A stretch of DNA of 6,941 bases, from positions 1 to 6,941 of the forward strand of contig JAQGPD010000228.1 in assembly GCA_028293305.1 (NCBI GenBank), written 5' to 3'. The notes below the pieces were generated by a model. It ran no database searches. It worked only from the letters and a program-made list of their open reading frames with translations, and was not told where the DNA came from. Source of the DNA: Verrucomicrobiales bacterium (GTDB lineage: Bacteria; Verrucomicrobiota; Verrucomicrobiia; Verrucomicrobiales; V1-33). The position numbers and the translations under genes were made by a program. Below are positions 1 to 5,256 of the stretch, one piece after another; position 1 is the first letter of the stretch, and each line of letters starts with the position of its first letter.

Positions 1-1
1 C

Positions 2-310
2 CGGAATCAGCGCCTGCGCGAGACCGTGCTTCTGCGCACGCTGGGCGCGAGCCGACGGCAACTGGTTACCATTCAACTGGTTGAATACGCCATCCTCGGG
101 GTGCTCGGCGCGCTGGTCGGGTGCGCGCTCGCCGTGGGCGCGAATGTGGCCCTGGCAAAATACGTTTTCAAAGCCGACGCCGTCCTGGAGCCACTAACAC
201 TTTTGCTCGCCACCCTCTCCGTCACCGCCATTACTTTGTTCACGGGTTGGCTCGCAAATCGCAGTATCACCGACCACCCGCCACTGGAAATCCTGCGGGA
301 GGAAACCTGA
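2..310 (+). CDS. FtsX-family ABC transporter permease, C-terminal fragment (YbbP-like)
   Basis: The gene is cut by the left edge; 102 residues of its C terminus are visible in the frame that opens at base 2. It begins with the polar stretch RNQRLRETVLLRTLGASRRQ, the cytoplasmic loop typical of FtsX/MacB/YbbP permeases (the 'E-x-LLRTLGAS' signature). Two hydrophobic segments follow at about visible residues 29-52 and 64-85. A short cytoplasmic tail ends in PPLEILREET, which matches the 'P-x-E-x-LR' ending common in this family. Such permeases work in the inner membrane with a LolD/MacB-type ATPase, exporting or extracting lipids, peptides or lipoproteins; YbbP relatives have a large double-FtsX layout. 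The substrate cannot be told from this end. The next gene starts 21 bp after the stop, so co-transcription is likely, although that ATPase is of a different ABC class. The family assignment is firm; the YbbP subtype is a guess. Confidence 0.85.
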   Translation, partial: RNQRLRETVLLRTLGASRRQLVTIQLVEYAILGVLGALVGCALAVGANVALAKYVFKADAVLEPLTLLLATLSVTAITLFTGWLANRSITDHPPLEILREET

Positions 311-331
311 CCCGCCACGCGAATCCCCGTC

Positions 332-1234
332 ATGCCCGACCCGCCCGCCGACTACCAAAAGCAGTCCCCCGAAACCGCCGCCCGGTTTTGCAAAATCCGC
401 TCCCGCGACATCATCCTCAGCGTCCGCGATCTCAAAAAAACCTTCCCCTCACCGGAAGGCGAGCGCACGGTTTTCGACCACCTGAGCTTCGATGTCCACC
501 GTCGCGAACTCATCACCATCATCGGCCCCAGCGGCTGCGGAAAGAGCACCTTCATCCGCATCGCCGCCGGCCTGGATGAAGCCTCCGGCGGCGCCATCCT
601 CCTGGACGGCCAACCCGTCACCGGCCCCGGTCCGGACCGCGGCATGGTCTTTCAAGGCTACACCCTCTTTCCATGGCTGACCGTGAAGCGGAATGTCATG
701 TTCGGCCTGGAAATGAAAGGCCTCGGCAGCCTCCAGGCTGAAAGCCTCGCCCGCCAATGGATCGCCATGGTCGGCCTGGCCAAATTCGAGGACTCCTACC
801 CGCACGAACTTTCCGGCGGCATGAAGCAACGCGTCGCCATCGCCCGCGCCCTCGCCAACGAACCGCGCCTCCTCATCATGGACGAGCCCTTCGGCGCCCT
901 GGATTCCCAGACCCGCTGCCGCATGCAGACGCACCTTTTGGAGATCTGGAAAAAAGTGGACATCACCATCCTCTTCATCACCCATGATCTCGACGAGGCC
1001 ATTTTGCTGTCCGACCGCGTCCTCGTCCTCGGTGTCAACCCCGGCGGCCTGCTGGAATTCATCGAAAACCCGGTCCCCCGTCCCCGTCATCCCAGCCAGA
1101 TCACCTCTCCGGAATTTCTCGCGCTGAAAGCCAGACTGGACGCCCTCATCCACCCGCCGGCGGATGAAGGAGACGATGATCTTCTTCCCGTTCCCATGGT
1201 CAAACTCACAGTTGCCGGTGATGAAGTGGAATAG
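332..1234 (+). CDS. ABC transporter ATP-binding protein, NitT/TauT (nitrate/sulfonate/taurine) class
   Basis: This is a complete 300-residue nucleotide-binding subunit that would power import through a partner membrane permease. All ABC motifs are intact: Walker A GPSGCGKST (65-73), Q-loop MVFQ with Q108, signature LSGGMKQR (160-167), Walker B LLIMDEP (180-186), D-loop ALD (189-191) and switch histidine H218 in ITHD. The stretch YTLFPWLTVKRNV after the Q-loop and the glycine-methionine signature are typical of TauB/SsuB/NrtD-type ATPases rather than MacB/LolD types. About 26 residues precede the usual domain start and a roughly 45-residue tail, acidic near D279-D283, follows the core. The ATG at 332 has no close Shine-Dalgarno; GGAGG lies about 29 bases upstream, inside the previous gene. 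No cognate permease or binding protein is seen downstream, so those partners must lie upstream or elsewhere. The substrate is not assignable. Confidence 0.93.
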   Translation: MPDPPADYQKQSPETAARFCKIRSRDIILSVRDLKKTFPSPEGERTVFDHLSFDVHRRELITIIGPSGCGKSTFIRIAAGLDEASGGAILLDGQPVTGPGPDRGMVFQGYTLFPWLTVKRNVMFGLEMKGLGSLQAESLARQWIAMVGLAKFEDSYPHELSGGMKQRVAIARALANEPRLLIMDEPFGALDSQTRCRMQTHLLEIWKKVDITILFITHDLDEAILLSDRVLVLGVNPGGLLEFIENPVPRPRHPSQITSPEFLALKARLDALIHPPADEGDDDLLPVPMVKLTVAGDEVE

Positions 1235-1332
1235 GAACCTTCAAATTCCTCCACATAGATAACCAATCCCTAACGTTCACCGCCGACGGTTTCACAACAG
1301 CACCCTGCCCCATTGCGGGTAATTGGGATGAA

Positions 1333-1384
1333 GGGTCCGGATAATGACAATACGGGGAATCGGTCCGGATGTTACCCTCTTTTT
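1333..1384 (+). terminator. Possible intrinsic terminator after the ABC ATPase gene
   Basis: The two TCCGGA copies (1336-1341 and 1364-1369) are self-complementary and can pair as a 6-bp stem with a 22-nt loop. GGG at 1333-1335 can pair with CCC at 1375-1377 across a 5-nt bulge. The run TCTTTTT follows directly (1378-1384). The long loop, the bulge and the distance of about 100 nt from the stop codon make this a weak call. Confidence 0.3.
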
Positions 1385-1425
1385 CAGAAAAAAATCCGTC
1401 GCCTGAACCAGAACGCTTCGGCTCT

Positions 1426-1436
1426 CTTTTTCATTG
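1426..1436. repeat. Left copy of 11-bp direct repeat CTTTTTCATTG
   Basis: This is an exact match to 1663-1673. A shorter version, CTTTTTCA, also occurs at 1379-1386. The two full copies enclose 226 bp that contain the large inverted repeat. That is the layout of a target-site duplication around a small element, but no terminal inverted repeats were found just inside the copies. Confidence 0.6.
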
Positions 1437-1544
1437 ATTCCTTCTGATTATCAACACTCCGGCTCTGCCGTTCGCCCACTGTCCACAGGACGGGCCTTGG
1501 TCTTCCTCCAGCCGCGTGCTCCAGCCTCCACATCCGTCCCGTAT

Positions 1545-1624
1545 AAAAAAAGGCGCCTGCCAGGTGTGGACTTTCCTCACGAGAAACCCCTAACTCGTCA
1601 GAATCATTGATCACACCGGCAGGC
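1545..1624 (-). terminator. Large inverted repeat plus T7 tract: terminator-like hairpin on the minus strand
   Basis: GCCTGCCAGGTGTG (1555-1568) and CACACCGGCAGGC (1612-1624) form a 13-bp stem with one bulged base (A1562), around a 43-base spacer. A smaller stem sits inside: ACGAG (1579-1583) with CTCGT (1594-1598). On the minus strand the stem is followed after three bases by seven T (complement of A1545-1551), as in a Rho-independent terminator. It would stop leftward transcripts before they ran antisense into the ABC ATPase gene, or end a short minus-strand RNA that begins between 1625 and 1742. The loop is long for a classic terminator. On the plus strand no T-run follows. Confidence 0.45.
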
Positions 1625-1662
1625 ATACAAGTTCTAAGAGCATCCACAACTTCTGACAAGCG

Positions 1663-1673
1663 CTTTTTCATTG
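1663..1673. repeat. Right copy of 11-bp direct repeat CTTTTTCATTG
   Basis: This is an exact partner of 1426-1436. It lies just upstream of the TATAAT box in the AT-rich end of the intergenic region. Confidence 0.6.
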
Positions 1674-1696
1674 CTCCACGTAGTTTTTCGTATAAT
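1671..1696 (+). promoter_or_regulatory. Putative promoter for the MoxR gene (perfect -10 box)
   Basis: TATAAT at 1691-1696 is a perfect sigma-70 type -10 box. The best -35-like hexamer, TTGCTC at 1671-1676, is only 14 bp away, which is shorter than the usual 16-18, so the -35 is doubtful. Transcription would start near 1703, giving a leader of about 40 nt before the GTG at 1743, with AGGA at 1726-1729 as a weak ribosome site. The surrounding AT-rich DNA stands out in this GC-rich window. Confidence 0.4.
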
Positions 1697-1742
1697 GAAC
1701 ACTTTTGCTTTTTAGCTTTCCAAGCAGGAAGCCAACGCCAGA

Positions 1743-2723
1743 GTGTCCGCCTGGCATTTTCCCCCTGCCCTATCCTCCCTCCAACACCTTCCTCCCGTGA
1801 GACAACGCCTCCACGCCCTCCACCAGCGCCTGACAGAAACCGTCCTCGGCGCGGAAACCCCCTCCTTCCTCCTCATCACCGCCCTCCTGGCCAACGGCCA
1901 CGTCCTCATCCAGGGCGCCCCCGGCATCGGAAAAACCAGTCTCGCCTCCACCCTCGCCCGCAGCATCGACGCCGCGTTCAGCCGCATCCAGTTCACCCCC
2001 GACCTCCTGCCTGCGGATATCACCGGCTATTCCATCTATCATCAGGGCACCGGCCAATTCCAATTCATCCCCGGCCCCGTTTTTTCCAACATCGTCCTCG
2101 CCGACGAAATCAACCGCACCAGCCCCCGCATTCAGAGCGCGCTCTTTGAATGCATGAGCGAGCAGCAAGTCACCGTGGACGGCGTCACCCGCCCGCTGAA
2201 CCCGCCGTTCATGGTCATCGCCACGCAGAATAACCTATTCTCCACCGGCACCTTCCCGCTTCCTGAGCCGCAGCTGGACCGCTTCCTCCTCGGCATCAAC
2301 ATGACCCTGCCGGACCTCGATACCCAGGCCCGCCTCCTCCAACTGCACGCCCAGCGCGGACCGCATTTCCAGGATAACACTCCCATTCTGCACGCCGACG
2401 ACATCCGCGCGGCCCAGGCGGAAGCCGCCGCCGTCCCGGTCAACGACCGCGTCTGCCGCTACATCACCCTCATCTGCGAAAGTCTCCGCCGCACCGACGG
2501 CGGCCGCGGCACGCTCTCCGCCCGCGCCGCCCTCGCCGTCATGCGCGCCGCCCAGGCCGCCGCCTGGCTGGACGAGTCCAAAGCCGTCTACCCGGACCAC
2601 GTCAAAAAAATCGCCTCCGCCGTCCTCGCCCACCGCCTGATCCTCAAGGACAACCGCCACGGCCAGGTCGCCGACCCCGTTTCCACCGTGGAAAACGTCC
2701 TCGCCAACGTGCCGGTGCCGTGA
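1743..2723 (+). CDS. MoxR-family AAA+ ATPase
   Basis: This is a 326-residue AAA+ protein of the MoxR type (AAA_3 plus AAA-lid), about the normal length for the family. Visible motifs are Walker A GAPGIGKTS (58-66), Walker B and following residues VLADEINR (118-125), sensor 1 ATQN (160-163), the LPEPQLDRF box with R180 (173-181), and the sensor 2 region LSARAAL with R261 (258-264). The lid ends with AVLAHRLI (293-300). MoxR proteins act in the cytosol as chaperone-like ATPases that mature or insert metal cofactors, usually together with VWA and DUF58 proteins encoded next door. Those partners are missing here; only a small membrane protein follows after 36 bp. The start is GTG at 1743; a second in-frame GTG at 1797 would still keep the whole domain and cannot be excluded. 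Codon use is strongly C-ending, like pyruvate carboxylase. The family is certain; the substrate is unknown. Confidence 0.93.
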   Translation: MSAWHFPPALSSLQHLPPVRQRLHALHQRLTETVLGAETPSFLLITALLANGHVLIQGAPGIGKTSLASTLARSIDAAFSRIQFTPDLLPADITGYSIYHQGTGQFQFIPGPVFSNIVLADEINRTSPRIQSALFECMSEQQVTVDGVTRPLNPPFMVIATQNNLFSTGTFPLPEPQLDRFLLGINMTLPDLDTQARLLQLHAQRGPHFQDNTPILHADDIRAAQAEAAAVPVNDRVCRYITLICESLRRTDGGRGTLSARAALAVMRAAQAAAWLDESKAVYPDHVKKIASAVLAHRLILKDNRHGQVADPVSTVENVLANVPVP

Positions 2724-2759
2724 GAAACGGTTGCCGGCATTGAACGCCGCAACGGATGC

Positions 2760-3095
2760 ATGGTTGAATCCACCCCTTCCAAATGGCTCGCCGGAGTCGT
2801 CGGTCCCTTGCTATTGCTGATTCCAGCCAGCAACGGACTTCTCACCGGCCAGACTTTTTTTGCATCCATGAATCGTGGAGGAGGAGATTCGCCGCTGTTT
2901 TTGACCGGAACGGCCGGGCGACTGCTGGCTCTGACCTACATCAGCTTCGCCGCCACCCTGCATCTGCACTGTTTCCTGGAGGCAAAATATCCCGACGCCG
3001 CGTGGCCGGCACGCGCAGGGAACGTCTTCGCCCTTCTATCAGTTTGCGGCCTCGGATGTTCTTTTTTCCGCCTCTTCGACATGCTGGCAATATAA
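2760..3095 (+). CDS. Small hypothetical membrane protein
   Basis: I do not recognise this 111-residue protein. It has three hydrophobic stretches, at about residues 9-30 (LAGVVGPLLLLIPASNGLL), 45-68 (LFLTGTAGRLLALTYISFAA) and 86-110 (GNVFALLSVCGLGCSFFRLF), which suggests three membrane helices. Histidines occur in LHLHC near 67-71 and acidic residues at E73 and D78 in the second loop, but no catalytic motif is evident. It begins 36 bp after the MoxR gene on the same strand, so it is probably in the same transcript and could be a membrane partner of that ATPase. The ATG at 2760 has only a weak GGA upstream; an overlapping ATG at 2755 is in another frame and stops at once. Coding is supported by the coherent hydrophobic pattern and the operon-like spacing, not by homology that I can name. 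Confidence 0.6.
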   Translation: MVESTPSKWLAGVVGPLLLLIPASNGLLTGQTFFASMNRGGGDSPLFLTGTAGRLLALTYISFAATLHLHCFLEAKYPDAAWPARAGNVFALLSVCGLGCSFFRLFDMLAI

Positions 3096-3128
3096 CAAAA
3101 ACCACAGCTTCAAACCGCTCAGGACTTG

Positions 3129-3158
3129 CCCGGAATGTCCCCCGCTCAAGCGGCCGGG
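3129..3158 (+). other. GC-rich nested hairpin in the convergent gap
   Basis: CCCGG (3129-3133) pairs with CCGGG (3154-3158), and inside it CCGC (3142-3145) pairs with GCGG (3150-3153) around a TCAA loop, with an 8-base bulge on the left side. It begins about 33 bases after the small membrane gene's stop, where a terminator between convergent genes is expected. No T-run follows on either strand, so intrinsic termination is not supported. Confidence 0.3.
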
Positions 3159-3213
3159 AAGCAATCGATGTTCCTATTTCAAATCCGTGGAAACGACGGG
3201 CTGCGGACGGGCC

Positions 3214-3233
3214 GCGCATCTATCAAAATGCGC
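3214..3233 (-). other. Hairpin just downstream of the DUF4276 gene
   Basis: GCGCAT (3214-3219) and ATGCGC (3228-3233) form a perfect 6-bp stem with an 8-base loop. It lies 12 bases beyond the end of the minus-strand cassette. It could protect the 3' end of the cassette mRNA or help termination, but no T-tract follows it on the minus strand. Confidence 0.3.
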
Positions 3234-3245
3234 CTGCTGACCCTG

Positions 3246-3860
3246 CTACAATTTGACACTGAGGATCCTGTGGACACGCACAAAACTTGGCAGGTGCCGC
3301 TTCAGAATGTCAGGATCCAGCTTCTCCAAAATATCAAAAGAGCGTTTCCCCTTGGTGTAGGCGTTTTTGCAATCTCCGGTGGCCAACTCCAGGGCTTGTT
3401 GAACGGCGCGCCTTTGAATGTTCTCCAAATTGCCGGTATGAGGCAACGCATTCTCTTTCAGCTTTTCTTTATAGTGGTCCCGAAGGGCTGCCCGATCCGC
3501 CACAATCCAGGTTTCCATACAGGTGGACATGAATAGGACTTGGTCATCCTCGGCCCCTTCCGGCCGATCCCATACGGCAACCGTGGTCACGCCGCCCAAA
3601 TGCCTCCAAGCCGATTCGTGGTCGGACATGGGTTCCTCGCTGTCGATCCACATGCCCACATATTCGGTGTCCATCAATCGCAACCCCCGAATAAAAGCAC
3701 GATATACATCGTTCCGTCCGCCGCAAGCCACCAGCCGGGGCTTGCGGCCAACAAATCCCATCTTGTCCAACAATTTGTGGAATGCCCGTTCACACCGGAT
3801 GTTCAACACCTTGGAGTTGGGCCCGGAAGCTCCACCTTCCAAATAAATATAGGCGCTCAC
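3246..3860 (-). CDS. DUF4276 family protein, probable Toprim-like partner of the upstream ATPase
   Basis: With the GTG start at 3860 the protein has 204 residues. It opens with the beta strand and acid YIYLEGG (E8), followed by RLVACGGRNDVYRAF (42-56), the acidic turn GMWIDSEEP (69-77), WDRPEGAEDDQ (97-107), CMETWIVAD (114-122) and KGKRSFDILEKLDP (170-183). This order is the DUF4276 pattern as I know it. An early glutamate followed by D-x-E after a hydrophobic strand resembles the Toprim nuclease fold, and I believe DUF4276 is grouped with Toprim-like families such as RloB and DUF4435; this placement should be verified. I chose GTG because it overlaps the ATPase stop as GTGA and has a good ribosome site 9 bases upstream. 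A TTG at 3863 and an ATG at 3893 are alternatives; the ATG would overlap the ATPase by 37 bp. The likely role is metal-dependent nuclease effector of a two-gene defence module, by inference. Confidence 0.88.
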   Translation of the reverse strand: MSAYIYLEGGASGPNSKVLNIRCERAFHKLLDKMGFVGRKPRLVACGGRNDVYRAFIRGLRLMDTEYVGMWIDSEEPMSDHESAWRHLGGVTTVAVWDRPEGAEDDQVLFMSTCMETWIVADRAALRDHYKEKLKENALPHTGNLENIQRRAVQQALELATGDCKNAYTKGKRSFDILEKLDPDILKRHLPSFVRVHRILSVKL

Positions 3861-5050
3861 CAACGCTTCCCTCCCAGCTGCCCTTTGATCCATAAGTCCC
3901 CCAACCGATACTCCTCAAGCCACGCCTCGAGCTCCGTCTGATCCAGCCGCTTCATTTCCGTTTTGCCGTCGTGCTTTTCGCATATCACAACACATTCGGG
4001 AGTTTCCGTCATGGCATCCACCAAAATATCGGAGTGGGTGGTCACGATAATTTGAGTCCGTTCCGAGGCCGATCTCAACAGGTCAGCCAACCCGGGCAAA
4101 ATGTCAGGATGCAATCCCAGTTCGGGCTCCTCGATGCAGATGAGCGGCGGGGGTTCCGGGTCGCAAAGAATCGCCAAAAGGCAAAGATAACGCAATGTTC
4201 CATCCGACAGTCTCGAGGCCGGAATAGCAAAATCCCCTTCATGCAGGAAAATCTGAACGGTCCCACCGCTGGCGTTGATCTCAAAATCGGATATTCCATC
4301 GTAGAGTTCCTGCATTCCGCCCAAAATGGCCCGTTTGGCCGCAGGAAACCTGGCTTTGATCCGGTTTAGATAGAGACCAAGATTCGAAAAATCCTCCGCC
4401 AGCGGTGCGCTGCGCATGTCGGCGGGTTGAGGATTCCTGAATACGGAATTCCGGCCAAAAGTCCACTCGCGGTAGATCCGGACGTTTTCGTAGGCATCTG
4501 CCAACCAGGTAATCTCCGGATAGTAAACTGGATCCCGCAAAAGGGATAGCACCGATTGACCGGGTTTGTGAGGAGCCTCCAGCCAATCCTGTTCCCCTTC
4601 TCCCGTAAGCCGTGCAACTGTCGGCCCTGAACCTTTGAAATCCGTCCAATAAAAACCTGGTCCCATTCCGCCGGCTTCACTGTTGGTATGAATTTTTTCT
4701 TCAACCAGATCAAACCTCTGCGCCCGCTCCTGAAACGAAACTTCATGAATCAACGGCCAAGAACCCGGGCCACCCGATGGGAATTGCGCCGTCAATGAAG
4801 CAGGGCAGGACGGGTCTCCTTTCCAAATCCATTCCCCCACTCCACCTCCTTTCCTTGTCGCTTCCTGCCAATCCTTCGGCGCCGCACGAAGCAGGCTTAT
4901 TGCTTCAATGAGATTGGACTTTCCACTGCCATTCGGCCCCACCAGCAGATTCAGCGACCGCAATTCAACCGGCTTGGTTTCAGGACCAAAGGAAAGAAAA
5001 TTTCCCGGAGCCAGCGAGCTGATTAATATTGGAGAGACCTTGTTAAGCAT
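3857..5050 (-). CDS. AAA/ABC-type ATPase (SMC/OLD-like, COG4637-type), partner of DUF4276
   Basis: With the ATG at 5050 this is a 397-residue soluble ATPase. It starts with a short strand and NFLSFGPE, then Walker A GPNGSGKSN (38-46). A long poorly conserved middle region follows. The ABC-type signature is LSDGTLRYL (281-289), Walker B is LICIEEPELGLHP (303-315, acids E307-E308), and the switch histidine is H339 in TTHSDIL. The C terminus, YRLGDLWIKGQLGGKRW, has the 'LGxLW-x-x-G-x-LGG-x-RW' ending seen in relatives paired with DUF4276. Unlike one-chain OLD nucleases it has no Toprim domain of its own; that function appears to be on the next gene. In-frame starts at 5071 (ATG) and 5101 (TTG) are possible; none has a good ribosome site, and 5050 best fits the family's usual distance to Walker A. 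Base composition is lower in GC than neighbouring genes. The likely role is the dimeric sensor ATPase that controls the nuclease, by inference. Confidence 0.9.
   Translation of the reverse strand: MLNKVSPILISSLAPGNFLSFGPETKPVELRSLNLLVGPNGSGKSNLIEAISLLRAAPKDWQEATRKGGGVGEWIWKGDPSCPASLTAQFPSGGPGSWPLIHEVSFQERAQRFDLVEEKIHTNSEAGGMGPGFYWTDFKGSGPTVARLTGEGEQDWLEAPHKPGQSVLSLLRDPVYYPEITWLADAYENVRIYREWTFGRNSVFRNPQPADMRSAPLAEDFSNLGLYLNRIKARFPAAKRAILGGMQELYDGISDFEINASGGTVQIFLHEGDFAIPASRLSDGTLRYLCLLAILCDPEPPPLICIEEPELGLHPDILPGLADLLRSASERTQIIVTTHSDILVDAMTETPECVVICEKHDGKTEMKRLDQTELEAWLEEYRLGDLWIKGQLGGKRW
3867..3875 (-). promoter_or_regulatory. Ribosome binding site for the DUF4276 gene, inside the ATPase gene
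   Basis: On the minus strand the bases read GGGAGGGAA. The GGAGG core ends 9 bases before the GTG at 3860. It lies within the last codons of the ATPase (GLN-LEU-GLY-GLY-LYS). It is the clearest Shine-Dalgarno sequence close to a start in this window and is the main reason to prefer the GTG start over the upstream ATG. Confidence 0.7.
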
Positions 5051-5164
5051 ACCGGGTTGGAATTCCGGCATACGTGCAAAACGGGACCACGTCGAGAGCA
5101 AGTGTCGACCACCCTATTAAGACTGGAAAGGCTCGCTCCCCGGCAACACGCCTTCCACCAAGGC

Positions 5165-5181
5165 TTGCGCATTCCGCGCAA
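5165..5181. other. Perfect short hairpin in the divergent promoter region
   Basis: TTGCGC (5165-5170) and GCGCAA (5176-5181) are a perfect inverted repeat around ATTCC. It sits between the divergent ATPase and pyruvate carboxylase genes, about 75 bp before the latter's start, where an operator or leader hairpin could lie. The rest of this gap (5051-5256) shows no clear -35/-10 pair on either strand. Confidence 0.3.
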
Positions 5182-5256
5182 ATGTGGAAACTGCGCGTCC
5201 TTATTCCGTCCCCCGGCCCGTTTTCCCAATTTCCGATTTTCAGTCCCTTTTCATCC

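Larger units (their letters stand above)
1235..1742. other. Long intergenic region with repeats and hairpins, no convincing gene
   Basis: About 508 bp separate the ABC ATPase stop from the MoxR start. I see no credible protein gene. The stretch holds a small ACCG/CGGT hairpin (1279-1290), a 9-bp direct repeat GGTCCGGAT (1334-1342 and 1362-1370) before a T-tract, paired CTCCAGCC boxes (1506-1513 and 1519-1526), an 11-bp direct repeat CTTTTTCATTG (1426-1436 and 1663-1673), a large inverted repeat (1555-1624) and a TATAAT box (1691-1696). Composition shifts from mixed to AT-rich toward 1690, unlike the GC-rich genes around it. A minus-strand reading frame covers 1384-1671, but it runs through the terminator-like hairpin and changes character halfway. 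It may be the remains of a mobile or dispersed element. Confidence 0.6.

Noticed and set aside
1555..1624. An integron attC site suggested by the large imperfect inverted repeat
   Set aside because: No RYYYAAC/GTTRRRY core pair lies at the ends, and no integrase or cassette array is present.
1384..1671. A 95-residue minus-strand reading frame (starting MKKRLSEVVDALRT) in the long intergenic region
   Set aside because: It runs through a terminator-like inverted repeat with a T7 tract, its two halves differ in composition, the second half is Arg-rich with no domain, and I recognise no family. It may be a degraded element rather than a gene.
1607..2149. A 180-residue plus-strand frame overlapping the MoxR gene
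   Set aside because: Its Pro/Arg/His-rich sequence is typical of an off-frame translation of C-rich coding DNA, and the MoxR frame has full motif support.
2783..3256. A 157-residue plus-strand frame overlapping the small membrane gene
   Set aside because: It is Arg-rich with no hydrophobic pattern or motif. The alternative frame at 2760-3095 shows three coherent membrane helices and better operon spacing.
5155..5215. A possible decayed tRNA, prompted by a GDGIRTR-like peptide on the minus strand (often seen opposite tRNA T-arms)
   Set aside because: No GTTCRA T-loop, anticodon arm or acceptor stem could be assembled on either strand.
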